From Sipunculus nudus (Eukaryota; Annelida; Sipuncula; Golfingiida; Sipunculidae): a stretch of 64,000 nt of DNA. Shown in pieces: positions 12,601-22,269 of the stretch. The DNA is taken from positions 63,593,176 to 63,657,175 of the forward strand of contig CM049316.1 of assembly GCA_026874595.1 (NCBI GenBank). Reading direction: 5' to 3'. Position 1 is the first letter of the stretch. The number at the start of each line of letters is the position of its first letter. The notes under the pieces are model-generated. The model did not search any database. It worked only from the letters and a program-made list of their open reading frames with translations, and had not been told where the DNA came from. The position numbers and the translations under genes are program-made.

Positions 12601-15600
12601 ATTTGACCAAAACTGTATTATTAGGGCCCCGCTTGAAAAGCGGGTGCCCTATAGTAATCAACCTGTCCGTCTGTCTGTCGGTCCTTCCATCTGTCTGTCC
12701 ACAAATTCTTTTTTGGATGATAACTCCAGTTAGGATTGATGGATTGAGTTCAAACCTGAAATATGTATTAACCATCAATTATGGAAGATCCTTATCGATT
12801 TTGGGGTCGGGAGGTCAAAGGTCAAAAAAGTTATTCACAGTTTGGTGTTAAATTTTAGGTCCCTCTTTCAGCAGGGCAGAAATCATAATTGTAACCTTAA
12901 TTGTTTGTCCCACCTTAACAGTAGGACAGGTCCTCATGTCAGCTGCAACGAGGCATGATATATGGTCATAGTCAGCCATTTTTCTGGAAGTTATGCGGTA
13001 AAAACCATTACTGAACACCTAGTAAGATTGTGCTCTCTTAGCAAATATGCATGCAAAAGGACACACATTGTTAACACAATAACTTGTAAAAAGTATTTCA
13101 TATAAGGTCCTCAGACTCATGGCAGTGATGAACCTTTTGATGGGCTACATCATGTTTGAAGACGGGTGTCTTTGATGGATTTTCAAGGTCACAGACGTAA
13201 TAATGCTAAAATGATGTTAACCAAATAGCTCGCAAACAATTTGACTAACATTACTGAACTTGCACCAATAATGTTTGTTATGAAGGGCTAGGTCAAGTTC
13301 AAAGATGAATGACCTTGACAGAGGCGATAATTCTCAAATGATGTTAATGCCATTACTTGCAAAGAATTTGATGAACAATCAAATTCGTTTCTGCATAATA
13401 ACTCCCCTAACATAAGATGGATAGGATTCAAACATAATATGTATCACCCATGGCCTAAGGGAGAAGCTTATTGATATTTGGGTCAGAAGGAAAAAAAAAG
13501 AGCAGTACACAGTTTGGTGTTCAGTTGCTGGTGTATCCTTCAGCAGGCCAGAAATGGATGAATCTTTTTAGAGTCACTCGTTTACAGTGGCATTACATTT
13601 TCACAGCATATTTTGTACAGACAATTTGAAGATTCCCGAGAAAAGGATACACTGGCCCAACGCACCACAGTGGCTCTCATTTAGACCATGTTTGGACAAA
13701 TCTATCTCCACTTCCAACATCCCAAGGAATTTGGACCTATTATAGTGACCATCAACAAATTTACATTGATATTCATATTTAGCCATTCTACACAACACAG
13801 CGCATCTGTAGACCCAAGCCCAAGAACACCTGAATCTCAGTTCAAGAGAATGACCATTTTATCACTACTCACCAGCAGCTGACTCTCTCTAATACTACAT
13901 GGTTCACGTACAGACTCAAGCCTCACATATAATAAGGCCAATTCTTTAATTTTCAAATATCACTTTATTAGCCCATGCTACCAAAGTACACCAAATTCAC
14001 AGTACTTCAATTAATAATGACTGCATCTTTTGCGGAGCCCTTCCTGACCTGTCAGTTTTCTAGTTTATCTAAGTAGTGCTGACAGGCATCATACTTTGAA
14101 TGTACCCTCAGTTTAAGAATGTTCCTACCAGTGAGCGCTGCCAATTTTCTGAGGCCCTGCCCAGTCTCATTAGTTAGAACATTTTTGACCCTGTGTAAGG
14201 CCTTCCTTTGCAAGCAGTGGTTGCATGGCATGCATTTTGAACAAATGTAGTGTGACCATGACTGTTTTATTACAGAGCCTTGGTGGAGGAGATACACATA
14301 CAGTCCTGTATCCTGGCACAGATCGAGGGTCCACTCCATAAGAGGACAACTCGCTGCTTCACAGTCACGCTCAGAAAGGTATGAACAGAAAACCTATCAC
14401 TTGTATATACCAGGCTGCCCAACTACTCTGGAAGTAGTTGTCTCCAGCATCATGGTTTATATACAGGCTCCATGGAAGTAATTGAGCATCATGGTTTAAC
14501 TGTTAATACCTAGGCTCTTGATTGACCAATACATGCCAACATTAAATGCCCTTTCGAAAACTATGGTTGTTCTGACCTGCCTCTTGATGTCCTTGTTGAA
14601 TGTGTTTGGATTAATGTGGTGGGCAGCCAACTGTAATAAACACATTGATATAATAGAAGCATTCTCTAGCTGCATTAAAATCAGCTGTACCCATCATGTG
14701 TGTGTTTTTTCATCTTATTTAGTTCATATCCTCAAGAAAACCTTGTATCTGAAATATTAGTCATTACAGTTCACCTGGAAAGTTATTTTCGTAACCAGGA
14801 TAAGTGGCTTCGGTATAATACGTCATCATTTTTAACGGCTATTTCGTTGTTTTAAAGTGCGCTTGTATGAGCCATGACTTAGCTGACCCTGAGGTGCTGC
14901 TGTGTGTGTAAACAATAGATTACTTGTGTCCCGTGCACAGACATACCACACCCGTGCATCATTGGTCAGTTGAGCACCTGGGGCCCAAAGAGGTTTGGTG
15001 ATGGGATTATTTCTTAGACCTCAAGCGATTTGTGACAGCTTATAGCCTTTGTATGTCAGTAAATCTTTACCCAACTAGATTTATCTTCTTTAAACCTGTT
15101 CATAAAATAGCATGTAGATAGAAATATATATCATATTTCAGTATCTACTTCTCCCACTTGATTTAAAAAAAAATTATTTTATTCCTAGGGTTTGATAACG
15201 TTTGATAAAGTAATTTCATTTGTTTCACTGCACTCCACAGAGGAATGGCAGTAAAACTTGCACCTTTCATTAGTTTAATAGCATGATCCCAAGCATCTGT
15301 CAAAACCTTGAAAGTAAGGAGGGTTATCCAAGTCAGGGGAAACTGAAGAAAGAACAAGGGTAAAAAATATTGCAAGAATATACGGTAAATATAAGTATAT
15401 GGAAACTTATCATTTTACATTACAGGGTGATATGTATTTTGAAAGTCCATGAATTTTCATGCTCCCCTCAAAATGTTCTTGTTGTTAATTGTTTCCCAGT
15501 AGTGAGTATTACTCATGAAAAGTACTTTTAAGTACAAAACAACTGTAAAGTAAAATAATATGTTAGACCCAGAAATCTATTTGTGTTAAGTTTGTGTTAG

Positions 15601-18231
15601 TAGTTCTGTAAAATCTGCAAATTGTGGGGGTGTTTTCACAATTTTCCCTTTGCTAACATGTCTCAGACTCAACAACATAACTTAAACAGCATATTTCCCA
15701 ATTTACCTTCACTATCTTGATAGCTGAATTGAGAGAAATGATGGAGAATATGTAGATCATATTGATAAAGGATCCAGGAGCAAATTGATTCCATATATGG
15801 GTAGTGTAACAATACACTCCTTGTGCAGTGGTCACATTGCATTCCTGAAATTAATTTCATTCAACACACTGCTCCCACAGGGAACATTTTACCTTGGACC
15901 ATCACTAAGACAAGCCATGTATATAGGCGCTCTGCCAGGCATGGCTGTCTGGGTGAAAACTTGGCTAACACCCAGGTATTCATCACTCCCATTGGTTGAA
16001 AAACAGATATCACCCAGACAGCCATGCCAATATACATGGCTCCTCCCTAGTGGGAGCAGTGTGTCAAATGACATGGATTACTAGGAATGTAGTGTGACAA
16101 CTGTGTGAGGATTGAAATGATACTCACCTCCTTTCATGGGTGTCAGTGTTTACAAAACTTAACTTTTTTACCTTTTTGTAGTTCAAAGAGAGGTATGCAT
16201 TTGGCCGACGTCAGTTTGGTGTTACTCGCAAAACCCTGTGGAGGTATTTGACTTCTGGTGTGACAAACTGTCCAGATAAAGGAAGTGATACATCATCAGC
16301 TGAAGAGGAAAAACTTGCATCATCAGGTAAATATGTTGTCCTGTGGAAAAGAATGACTACTGGAAAACCTCAAATAGAAGTCGCGTCTTGTATTTGGAAA
16401 ACAAATACTAAAAACTTAAAAGTTATTGTGCGACTTATATTATGTACTTCTTTCTTCAGAGTAAGGATTGCCATTTCATGTGGTGATGTCTGTGGAGCAA
16501 TAACCAGAATTTTTTTTTCACTCAGGCTTTGTTGCACATCTTTTCCAAATCATTTACGCATATATCTGGTACATTGTGTTAAAGTGGTAGATAAAAATCT
16601 TACCCATTACAAGACCATTATGAACACTTTTGTATGCATTTATACAATTGTTCCAAATTTTCATTGATCGATTACAAGAATAAGTAGGGCAGAACATTGA
16701 TTCTGTAATGATCATATGTTAAGTACCATAGCTAGTATTTAGACTGAATCAGTCATCCTCCATGGTTTCCATTATAGTTTGAGGATTTAGGCTTAAAAAA
16801 AATGTTATTCAACTCTAAACATTGTCAAAATATTTCCCCTAGCCACCAAACTCTCTCCATGCACAGTTCCCGCCTGGAAGCTGTCCTCGGAGTTCACATG
16901 CCCATGCCCTTATCAAACCTGGACAGGTTTATTTCTCCCAGTTTCTTAAAACAGCTGTTTTGGATACACACTGAAACTAAGCAGTCACAAGTCATATGTT
17001 GAAATTTAGGGTATCATGTGACAGCTAGTATTTGAATTTGAAACTTGGAAATGGAATCTTCAAGTTGGAAAAGTCAGAGATATGCACAAGAACATAGAGT
17101 GAAATACTTCTGTTTTATATATTGGGAGAGTTATCTGATATTTTCATAAATATTTGTTCCCAGAAATCCTGTAAGATGAGTCTGTTATCTTGTTAACCAG
17201 TCTTTTCATGATTTTATAGTCTGATTTTATAGTCAGGTGTTACTCAAACACGCAGTTCAAAAAGGTGAAACAGTCATATCAATGCTGGCTTAATTTTCTT
17301 CATTTCCAATTTTACTGTACATTTATATTTGAGTAAAATTTGGTTTTCAATGACTGTTTGTCTTTGTTTATCATTGCAGATGAAAGTCAAGAAAAGGAAG
17401 AGGATAATTCTCAAGAATGGGGCAAGGATTCTCCTGGTCAGGCTGTACCGATGGATCAGGTGCCATGCTCCACATACAGCAAGGAACTCCTCAAGACCTA
17501 CGGCAAGTCCTCAACCATGCAGCAAGAAACACACAGCACAGACACAGCACAGTCAGCCGGCGATAGCCTGTTTGTGATTGGTGATAATTTTAAGTTAAAC
17601 AATGAGGACATGTTGATGCTGAGAACCTATCTGGACAGTAAAAATGGTGAGAGATGCAAAATTGTGCTTTCTTCCCCAGAAGCTGAGGGGACCAAGAATC
17701 CAAAGGACCAAAATGATTCTGAAACATCTCCTGTTGTAGAGATTCTACAAACTGCCGGAGGGATGGCAAGTTCTGTAGCCATAGACCATCCAACCATAGT
17801 CAATCTCATAACAGCCAAAGGCTTCAATGGAAATTTCCATCAAGGTGGCCTTGACCTTTCTTTGAAGGCCATGTCATCCCAGCAGCCAATCAAGGACGCT
17901 CCTGATGACCCTGATGATACCTGTGTGGGACAACTTACTGACCTGGGAAATGATGGTACATCCAAGCCATCAGATTCCTCCTTTACCAGTATTGTACAAG
18001 TCTCTGAAGCTTTAGAAAATGATTGTGGTAAGTTAAATGATATATTCAAATAATATTATATTGGTAGTTTTTTATTATTTCAGAGTTTAAATTATTACGT
18101 GAGATAAGGATGAAACCTGCCATTCTTAATTTTACATTTGTTGTAACTATTGTTTTTAAATAGTTAACATGTTTGGAAAAGGTATGTGCTCTACTAAGTG
18201 CAATTTAGGTTTGCGTTATGTTATATACATA

Positions 18232-18286
<55 letters not shown>

Positions 18287-21092
18287 TATGTAACATATAT
18301 ATATATATATATATTCTATAATTTGAGGATTTGGGTGTGGCTATATAAAAAGGTTATTCTGCTCTAAACTGCTGACACCCATGCCACCAGCTCTCTCTGC
18401 AGATTGATTCTTGCCTGGACGCTCTCCCTGAAGTGTCTTTCTGTCACATCACTCGCCCATATTGAACCCTGACAGATTTGTCTCGCAGTCTCTCTAAAGG
18501 TTAGAGTGACCTGTTTCTGGGTCCAGTCAAGGTTGGCTCATTGTGTAGCATCAGGAGTGGGCAGGCATTAAATATTGCAGGGCAGCAGAGAATATAAGGC
18601 ATTAAATGTATGAGGAAAAGTATATTGGACTGAGATGGTGGGAGACAGGAGACTTTTAATAATATTTTTTCCCAGTGGTAGCTATATTTTTAGTGCTGTT
18701 TATGGCGACTGAATGTGTCAGTGCTGATGGTGTGTGCATGGCTTGGCAGGTGGTGACATCTTTAGTGGACCACAGAAAATAGTCTGTAGTGGAAAAATGA
18801 GATACTGAACCCCATTTTCTGGACTAAAATAAAACTTCAGGTGTTGATTGTGAGTTTGCAGTATAACATGAAGCCAAACACTCGCACTTTCGTAGTGCCC
18901 CAAACATGTGCACCTTATATGAAAATAAAATATAGGGCCTGGAAATACATCCCTCTAACCTAAACCACTTATCGGCCAGCCATTTTGCATACACGCCAGA
19001 TGTCACAGGTTGCATGTTGAAATTATGGGTATACCACTAGTCAAGTTTATATTGAAACAATGGGCTTTCTGAGGCTGAGGTTAAACTCCTATTCATATCA
19101 CATTAAGGAGTATGATAATTATAGGCACTTTTCTGTGTCACTCTTTTTTTTTACGAATCTGGTAAGCAACTTTATGCTTCCATACAGTGTCTCCATACTT
19201 TTTAAGTGCAGTAAAAAAATTTTATAAGACCAAAAAAAAAAGTATGGTTCTCAGGCCTTTTTTTCTGAAATCACTGCAAGTGGGCAATTTTTTTTACCTT
19301 TTTTGGATGTTTAAATAAATATGTCATATGATCAGGGGAAAGCATGATAATAACATTTTTTTTTTAAAGATGAAAATAAAAATAAAAATTTTTGATGTGG
19401 GGGGTTAAAATTGACGTTGGCAGTGCCTGAGAACCATACCTTAATTTTTGCCTAAGTTACATTTCATATTTAATGCTTTAAATTCATTTTTGTGTCAATC
19501 AGCAACTTATGATTTAAGTCAATTAACCAGTTACTATCAACCCAATGGGCAAGACAAAGCTTGAAGGTACAGATAGAGTCTGATATAATTTAATCTCTTT
19601 ACAGATGGGTCAGTTTCCTCTCACTACAAAATCTTACTACAAAGACTGAAGATTATGGGCAGGAACGTCAAGAGAGCATACTGCCTGGGGACAAAGACAC
19701 CATTAGAAATGGTGAAATCAGGTAGTCATATTTCTAACCTGGAGTTCCTCATACCTAAACGAAATTGTTATCATTCTTTTCTTGTAGTGGAGAGGGTGGA
19801 AGGTCTTAAATATACTTGAATTTATATTCTGCAAATTCTTCCTTGCATTTCTGGGAAAATCTATGATTTGCAAAGAGAGAGAAAACTATTTTTTGAGAAT
19901 TTGAAAAGGATTTGAAATGTGAAATTGATTTTTAAAAATAAAATATGTAATGACTACTGAAATGTCAGGAAATTTTCAAAAAGTCATGAAAAGTCATGAA
20001 TTTTTATTGTTTGACATTGTGAAGTAATTGTCTCTTTCAGCTGACATAAATAAAATAAAGTAATCACCAGTGTTTGAAATCATTTGTAATTTCATGATCA
20101 ATCATCAGTTATTTCAAATCAGTTGAACCGTACTGACCAATAATCTGAAATAATCGTTTGCTCGGGAAGTAAATTTTGGACCATATATAGCCTGATCCAT
20201 CATCTCAGCCGATATCTAGGCCTACATTAAGGCTAATAATGTCATAATTTTACACCCAAAATGTCTATATAGTAACTTAAGAATTAAGGTTTTAAGGTTT
20301 TTAGTAACTGCAGACCTCTCTCTAGTTTGCTAGCATAATGTATATTAAAGCTTACATTTCCTCATCACAAAGCCATAGTTACATGCAAAAGTTTGCAATC
20401 GATTATGGCACTGCAAGATCGACATCAGTCTGACTGACCATAGGTAATAATCGATCATCAGCTCATCACTAGCAATCACCATAACATAATGTCCCTTTTC
20501 TGCAAAATCTGTTTATCTTTTTTGCAGGGGTCCTAGGAAAACACATATTTCTTATCACTCTGTACATCTTCTTTTGAGCCAGATACTGGGGAAAGACTTG
20601 GGGAAGACCCCATTTAATTTAGGTGTGGATCTTGATAAAGATTATTTTTCTGGATTTCTTAGAAGTGACTGCAGTTTTGTTTGTATTCTTTTGTAGTTTT
20701 ATGGTCAAATGTCATCAGTCACTATTCAAAATATCAGTAATTATGTCTCTTTAACTTGAACCACTCAACATCTGTTTTGTACAGTTTGGTACTTGAATTG
20801 TTTCCACCAAAATCTCAGATGAGTTCAAAATGATGATTTTTGTGAACCTCATGACTTTTGAAGTAGTCAATTAGGGGGGGGGGGGCATAGGGAGGGGAAA
20901 CATATATGTTTAAACATTCTAGTCCAATCAAACAAGGGGCACTTGAAACACTGATCCAATTGATATTTTCCTTTATACATACCAGTACACAAGTATAGTT
21001 CTATTGAATATTGTATTTCAGACATCATGGCTGCACAAGAGACAGTAAAAAACTGCCAAGCTGCACTTTTAAAGAGAGAACAGGCCTGTTGA
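9564..21092 (+). CDS. Unrecognised 447-residue probable nuclear protein, seven coding exons
   Basis: The coding exons are 9564-9634, 11938-12126, 14276-14378, 16182-16326, 17380-18027, 19605-19721 and 21022-21092. They sum to 1344 bases and every junction keeps frame with GT-AG introns. I chose the ATG at 9564, which has A at -3. An in-frame ATG at 9549 lies directly after a stop codon and would add five residues. Residues 3-7 (GKRRR) and 51-55 are basic, nuclear-signal-like. Residues 48-65 (HWDLRRRRF..WASKLKL) and 77-152, with H94, H108-K109-x-T and YAF then CP at 151-152, have a layout like the NOL4/KRBA2 integrase-type zinc module, but a full H-H-C-C set is not visible. Residues 155-200 are acidic and Ser-rich. 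GLDLSLK (326-332) resembles the CtBP-binding PxDLSxK motif. The C-terminus (392-447) is basic and helical. A chromatin or transcription-factor role is inference; the name is unknown. Confidence 0.88.
9757..10060 (+). mobile_element. Diverged copy of the GCCTGAGAACCATAC MITE family in intron 1
   Basis: It matches 19229-19447 in the same orientation: a poly-A-rich start, TCATATGAT.AGGGGAAAGCATGA-like block, GGGGTTAAAATGACGTTGG block and the right end GCCTGAGAATCATAC at 10036-10050. Its left terminal repeat has decayed (TATGGTTGTGGTAC). Both copies lie in introns of the same gene. Confidence 0.65.
10061..11937. other. Remainder of intron 1, AT-rich, no feature recognised
   Basis: No exon-like frame or inverted-repeat element is evident. 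The open frames here (63 codons plus at 10976, 110 codons minus at 11523) lack plausible splice context and coding bias. Confidence 0.5.
11938..12126 (+). CDS. Exon 2 of the 447-residue protein gene
   Basis: The acceptor is AATGCAG|GACAGG and the donor is GTAAG|GTATGC; length 189 bases, phases 2 in and 2 out. It encodes residues 25-86 with the most conserved-looking block, containing IWPLSSETVRSHWDLRRRRF and, further on, GKLVP. Dense charged and aromatic residues and the lack of in-frame stops set it apart from the flanking introns. Confidence 0.85.
12625..13560 (+). repeat. Interspersed repeat with GGGCCCCGCTTGAAAAGCGGG-type head in intron 2
   Basis: The block starts with GGGCCCCGCTTGAAAAGCGG, which can form a hairpin (CCCGCTT/AAGCGGG), followed by CTGTCCGTCTGTCTGTCGG. 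Inside are GGATGATAACTCCAGTTAGG-like text and a perfect AGGTCAAAGGTCA direct repeat (12812-12824). A diverged second unit (TAATAACTCCCCTAACATAAGATGGATAGGATTCAAAC near 13396-13440, ending CAGTTTGGTGTTCAGTTGCTGG) follows. I know this sort of head from mollusc genomic repeats; no coding capacity is seen. Confidence 0.65.
14276..14378 (+). CDS. Exon 3 of the 447-residue protein gene
   Basis: The acceptor TTTTATTACAG precedes 14276 and the donor is AAAG|GTATGA. It encodes residues 88-121, including EEIH (H94), C98 and H108-K-R-T. These are the candidate zinc ligands of the integrase-like module. Intron 3, which follows, carries the 15857-16071 foldback element. Confidence 0.85.
15857..16071. mobile_element. 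Foldback MITE in intron 3
   Basis: The 215-base element is almost entirely a hairpin. Outer arms are TCATTCAACACACTGCTCCC (15857 on) against the inverted GTGGGAGCAGTGTGTCAAATGA end at 16071. Middle arms are GCCATGTATAT (15914) and ATATACATGGC (16030-16040). The inner 19-base arms GGCATGGCTGTCTGGGTGA (15938-15956) and its exact complement at 16010-16028 flank the loop. This explains the overlapping open frames on both strands. The high arm identity suggests a fairly recent insertion. Confidence 0.8.
16182..16326 (+). CDS. Exon 4 of the 447-residue protein gene
   Basis: The acceptor is CCTTTTTGTAG and the donor is TCAG|GTAAAT. It encodes residues 122-169 plus one base: FKERYAFGRRQFGVTRKTLW, then C151-P152, and the start of the acidic Ser/Glu tract. 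YAF followed by a basic helix and a CP pair is the part that recalls NOL4-type modules. Confidence 0.85.
17380..18027 (+). CDS. Exon 5 (largest) of the 447-residue protein gene
   Basis: The acceptor is CATTGCAG and the donor is TGTG|GTAAGT; 648 bases. It encodes a mostly disordered-looking region rich in Ser, Asp, Glu, Gln and Thr. It also has a short ordered-looking stretch (residues about 238-262, DSLFVIGDNFKLNNEDML) and the GLDLSLK motif at 17847-17867. A frame running through this exon into the next intron is open for 237 codons in total. Confidence 0.9.
18230..18314. repeat. (TA)n microsatellite in intron 5
   Basis: About 80 bases of alternating TA/AT, interrupted once by ACATTATGTAACA, shortly after exon 5. 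Length variation between individuals is expected. Confidence 0.95.
19229..19447 (+). mobile_element. MITE with 15-bp perfect terminal inverted repeats, intron 5
   Basis: GTATGGTTCTCAGGC (19242-19256) and GCCTGAGAACCATAC (19425-19439) are exact inverted repeats around about 170 AT-rich bases without coding capacity. The element sits about 160 bases upstream of exon 6. A diverged relative lies at 9757-10060. Poly-A and poly-T runs at the ends obscure the target duplication. Confidence 0.75.
19605..19721 (+). CDS. Exon 6 of the 447-residue protein gene
   Basis: The acceptor is CTCTTTACAG and the donor is TCAG|GTAGTC; 117 bases, phase 1 in and 1 out. It encodes a basic amphipathic segment (HYKILLQRLKIMGRNVKRAY). 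The exon is short and is supported by frame continuity with exons 5 and 7. Confidence 0.8.
21022..21092 (+). CDS. Terminal coding exon 7 of the 447-residue protein gene
   Basis: The acceptor is TTGTATTTCAG. It encodes DIMAAQETVKNCQAALLKRE and a few more residues, ending in TGA at 21090-21092. The segment is probably helical. The 3' untranslated region follows directly. Confidence 0.8.
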
Positions 21093-21900
21093 AGAAGTGA
21101 ATGAGACGTTTATTGAAAGAAGATGATGACTAATGTATAGTTCTTGGATTAAGCTGTATGAATACATGTTTAAAAAAGTGCCTGTGAAAGCATTTGTAGA
21201 TTGAAAGGGATGGGTATCCCATGCTTTTAAAAAAATAGAAATTCAGGAATGACCATTTTATGGTTTACAAAAACTCTAAGTTGTGTAACCCATTCATATC
21301 TTAAGATTTTGCAGGTCTGATATTAAAGTATTTGAAACAAAAGTTGTAGCTGCTAAGGAATGGAGTATAGATAATATCTGGTCATTTTTTTGATGTAATT
21401 TTCACTTACCATCTGTTAGACATGATGCAGTATTTGAAGAAGACCAGTCCGTTTGCATTATATTTGTGATATACTGTTTATTTCTGAATTTTATATTTAT
21501 GTTTTTGATATTCAATCATTGGAATCTGTTGAAATTTTAAATGGGAATCGTCCCTTGAGTTTTTTTTCATGTTAGTGGTGCCATCTGTGTTTTTATTTTT
21601 ACTGTAGTTATCATCTTCAGATTTTAGAATATCTATAGCCCTATTTGAAAATCTTCACACAATTCTTAAAACTGCTGTAGATTCATTTGTGGGGTCTGTA
21701 AACCAAGAGATATTTAATAGCTAAAACAAATTTCCCACATTGTTTAAATTGACAGCAGTGAGTTTGGGGATTGCTCAGAAATTTGATAGGATTTAATTGT
21801 ACACCCTTGACTATCTACATTTTCCACATTTTATAACGGTTCTTGCTCATCTATAAATACACAAATTATATTGGCTGTAATAAAGCACTGAACTGGAACG
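21093..21900 (+). other. Probable 3' untranslated region with polyadenylation signal
   Basis: The stretch after the stop is AT-rich and free of the repeat families seen nearby. The first AATAAA I see lies at 21879-21884, about 790 bases after the stop, and is the likely polyadenylation signal. The repeat-rich block begins about 250 bases further on. Confidence 0.5.
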
Positions 21901-22269
21901 CATCATCCAAGTTATCTGGTGTCAAACTATCCAGTGTCTTAAGTATATTAGAATTTTCTGTGTGACATCTTGATTTCATGTGAACACCACTAAGTTATAA
22001 AACCATGGAAAACCAGACCTGTCAAATCACTCTTTTGAAAAGAATCACTCTTTAGTTTGTAGGATTTCCTGAAAAAGATGCTAGATACTGTATCACTCTT
22101 TTTTTAGAAGCACTCTTTTTTAGTTCACTCTGTGAACTTATGCCATGGTGCAGCATCCACTGTCCACCGTCTGTTACCAAATATCTCAACAGCCACAGCA
22201 GCTACTTTCATGAAACTTTGCAGAATTACTGATCATGGGATGGACATGCAAAAATAAGTTTTTGGTGGC

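Noticed and set aside
15785-16084. 99-codon plus-strand frame and 61-codon minus-strand frame at the same place
   Set aside because: Both are produced by the foldback MITE, whose arms read similarly on the two strands.
16248-16667. 139-codon plus-strand frame
   Set aside because: Only its first part is exon 4; the rest runs past the GTAAAT donor into the intron.
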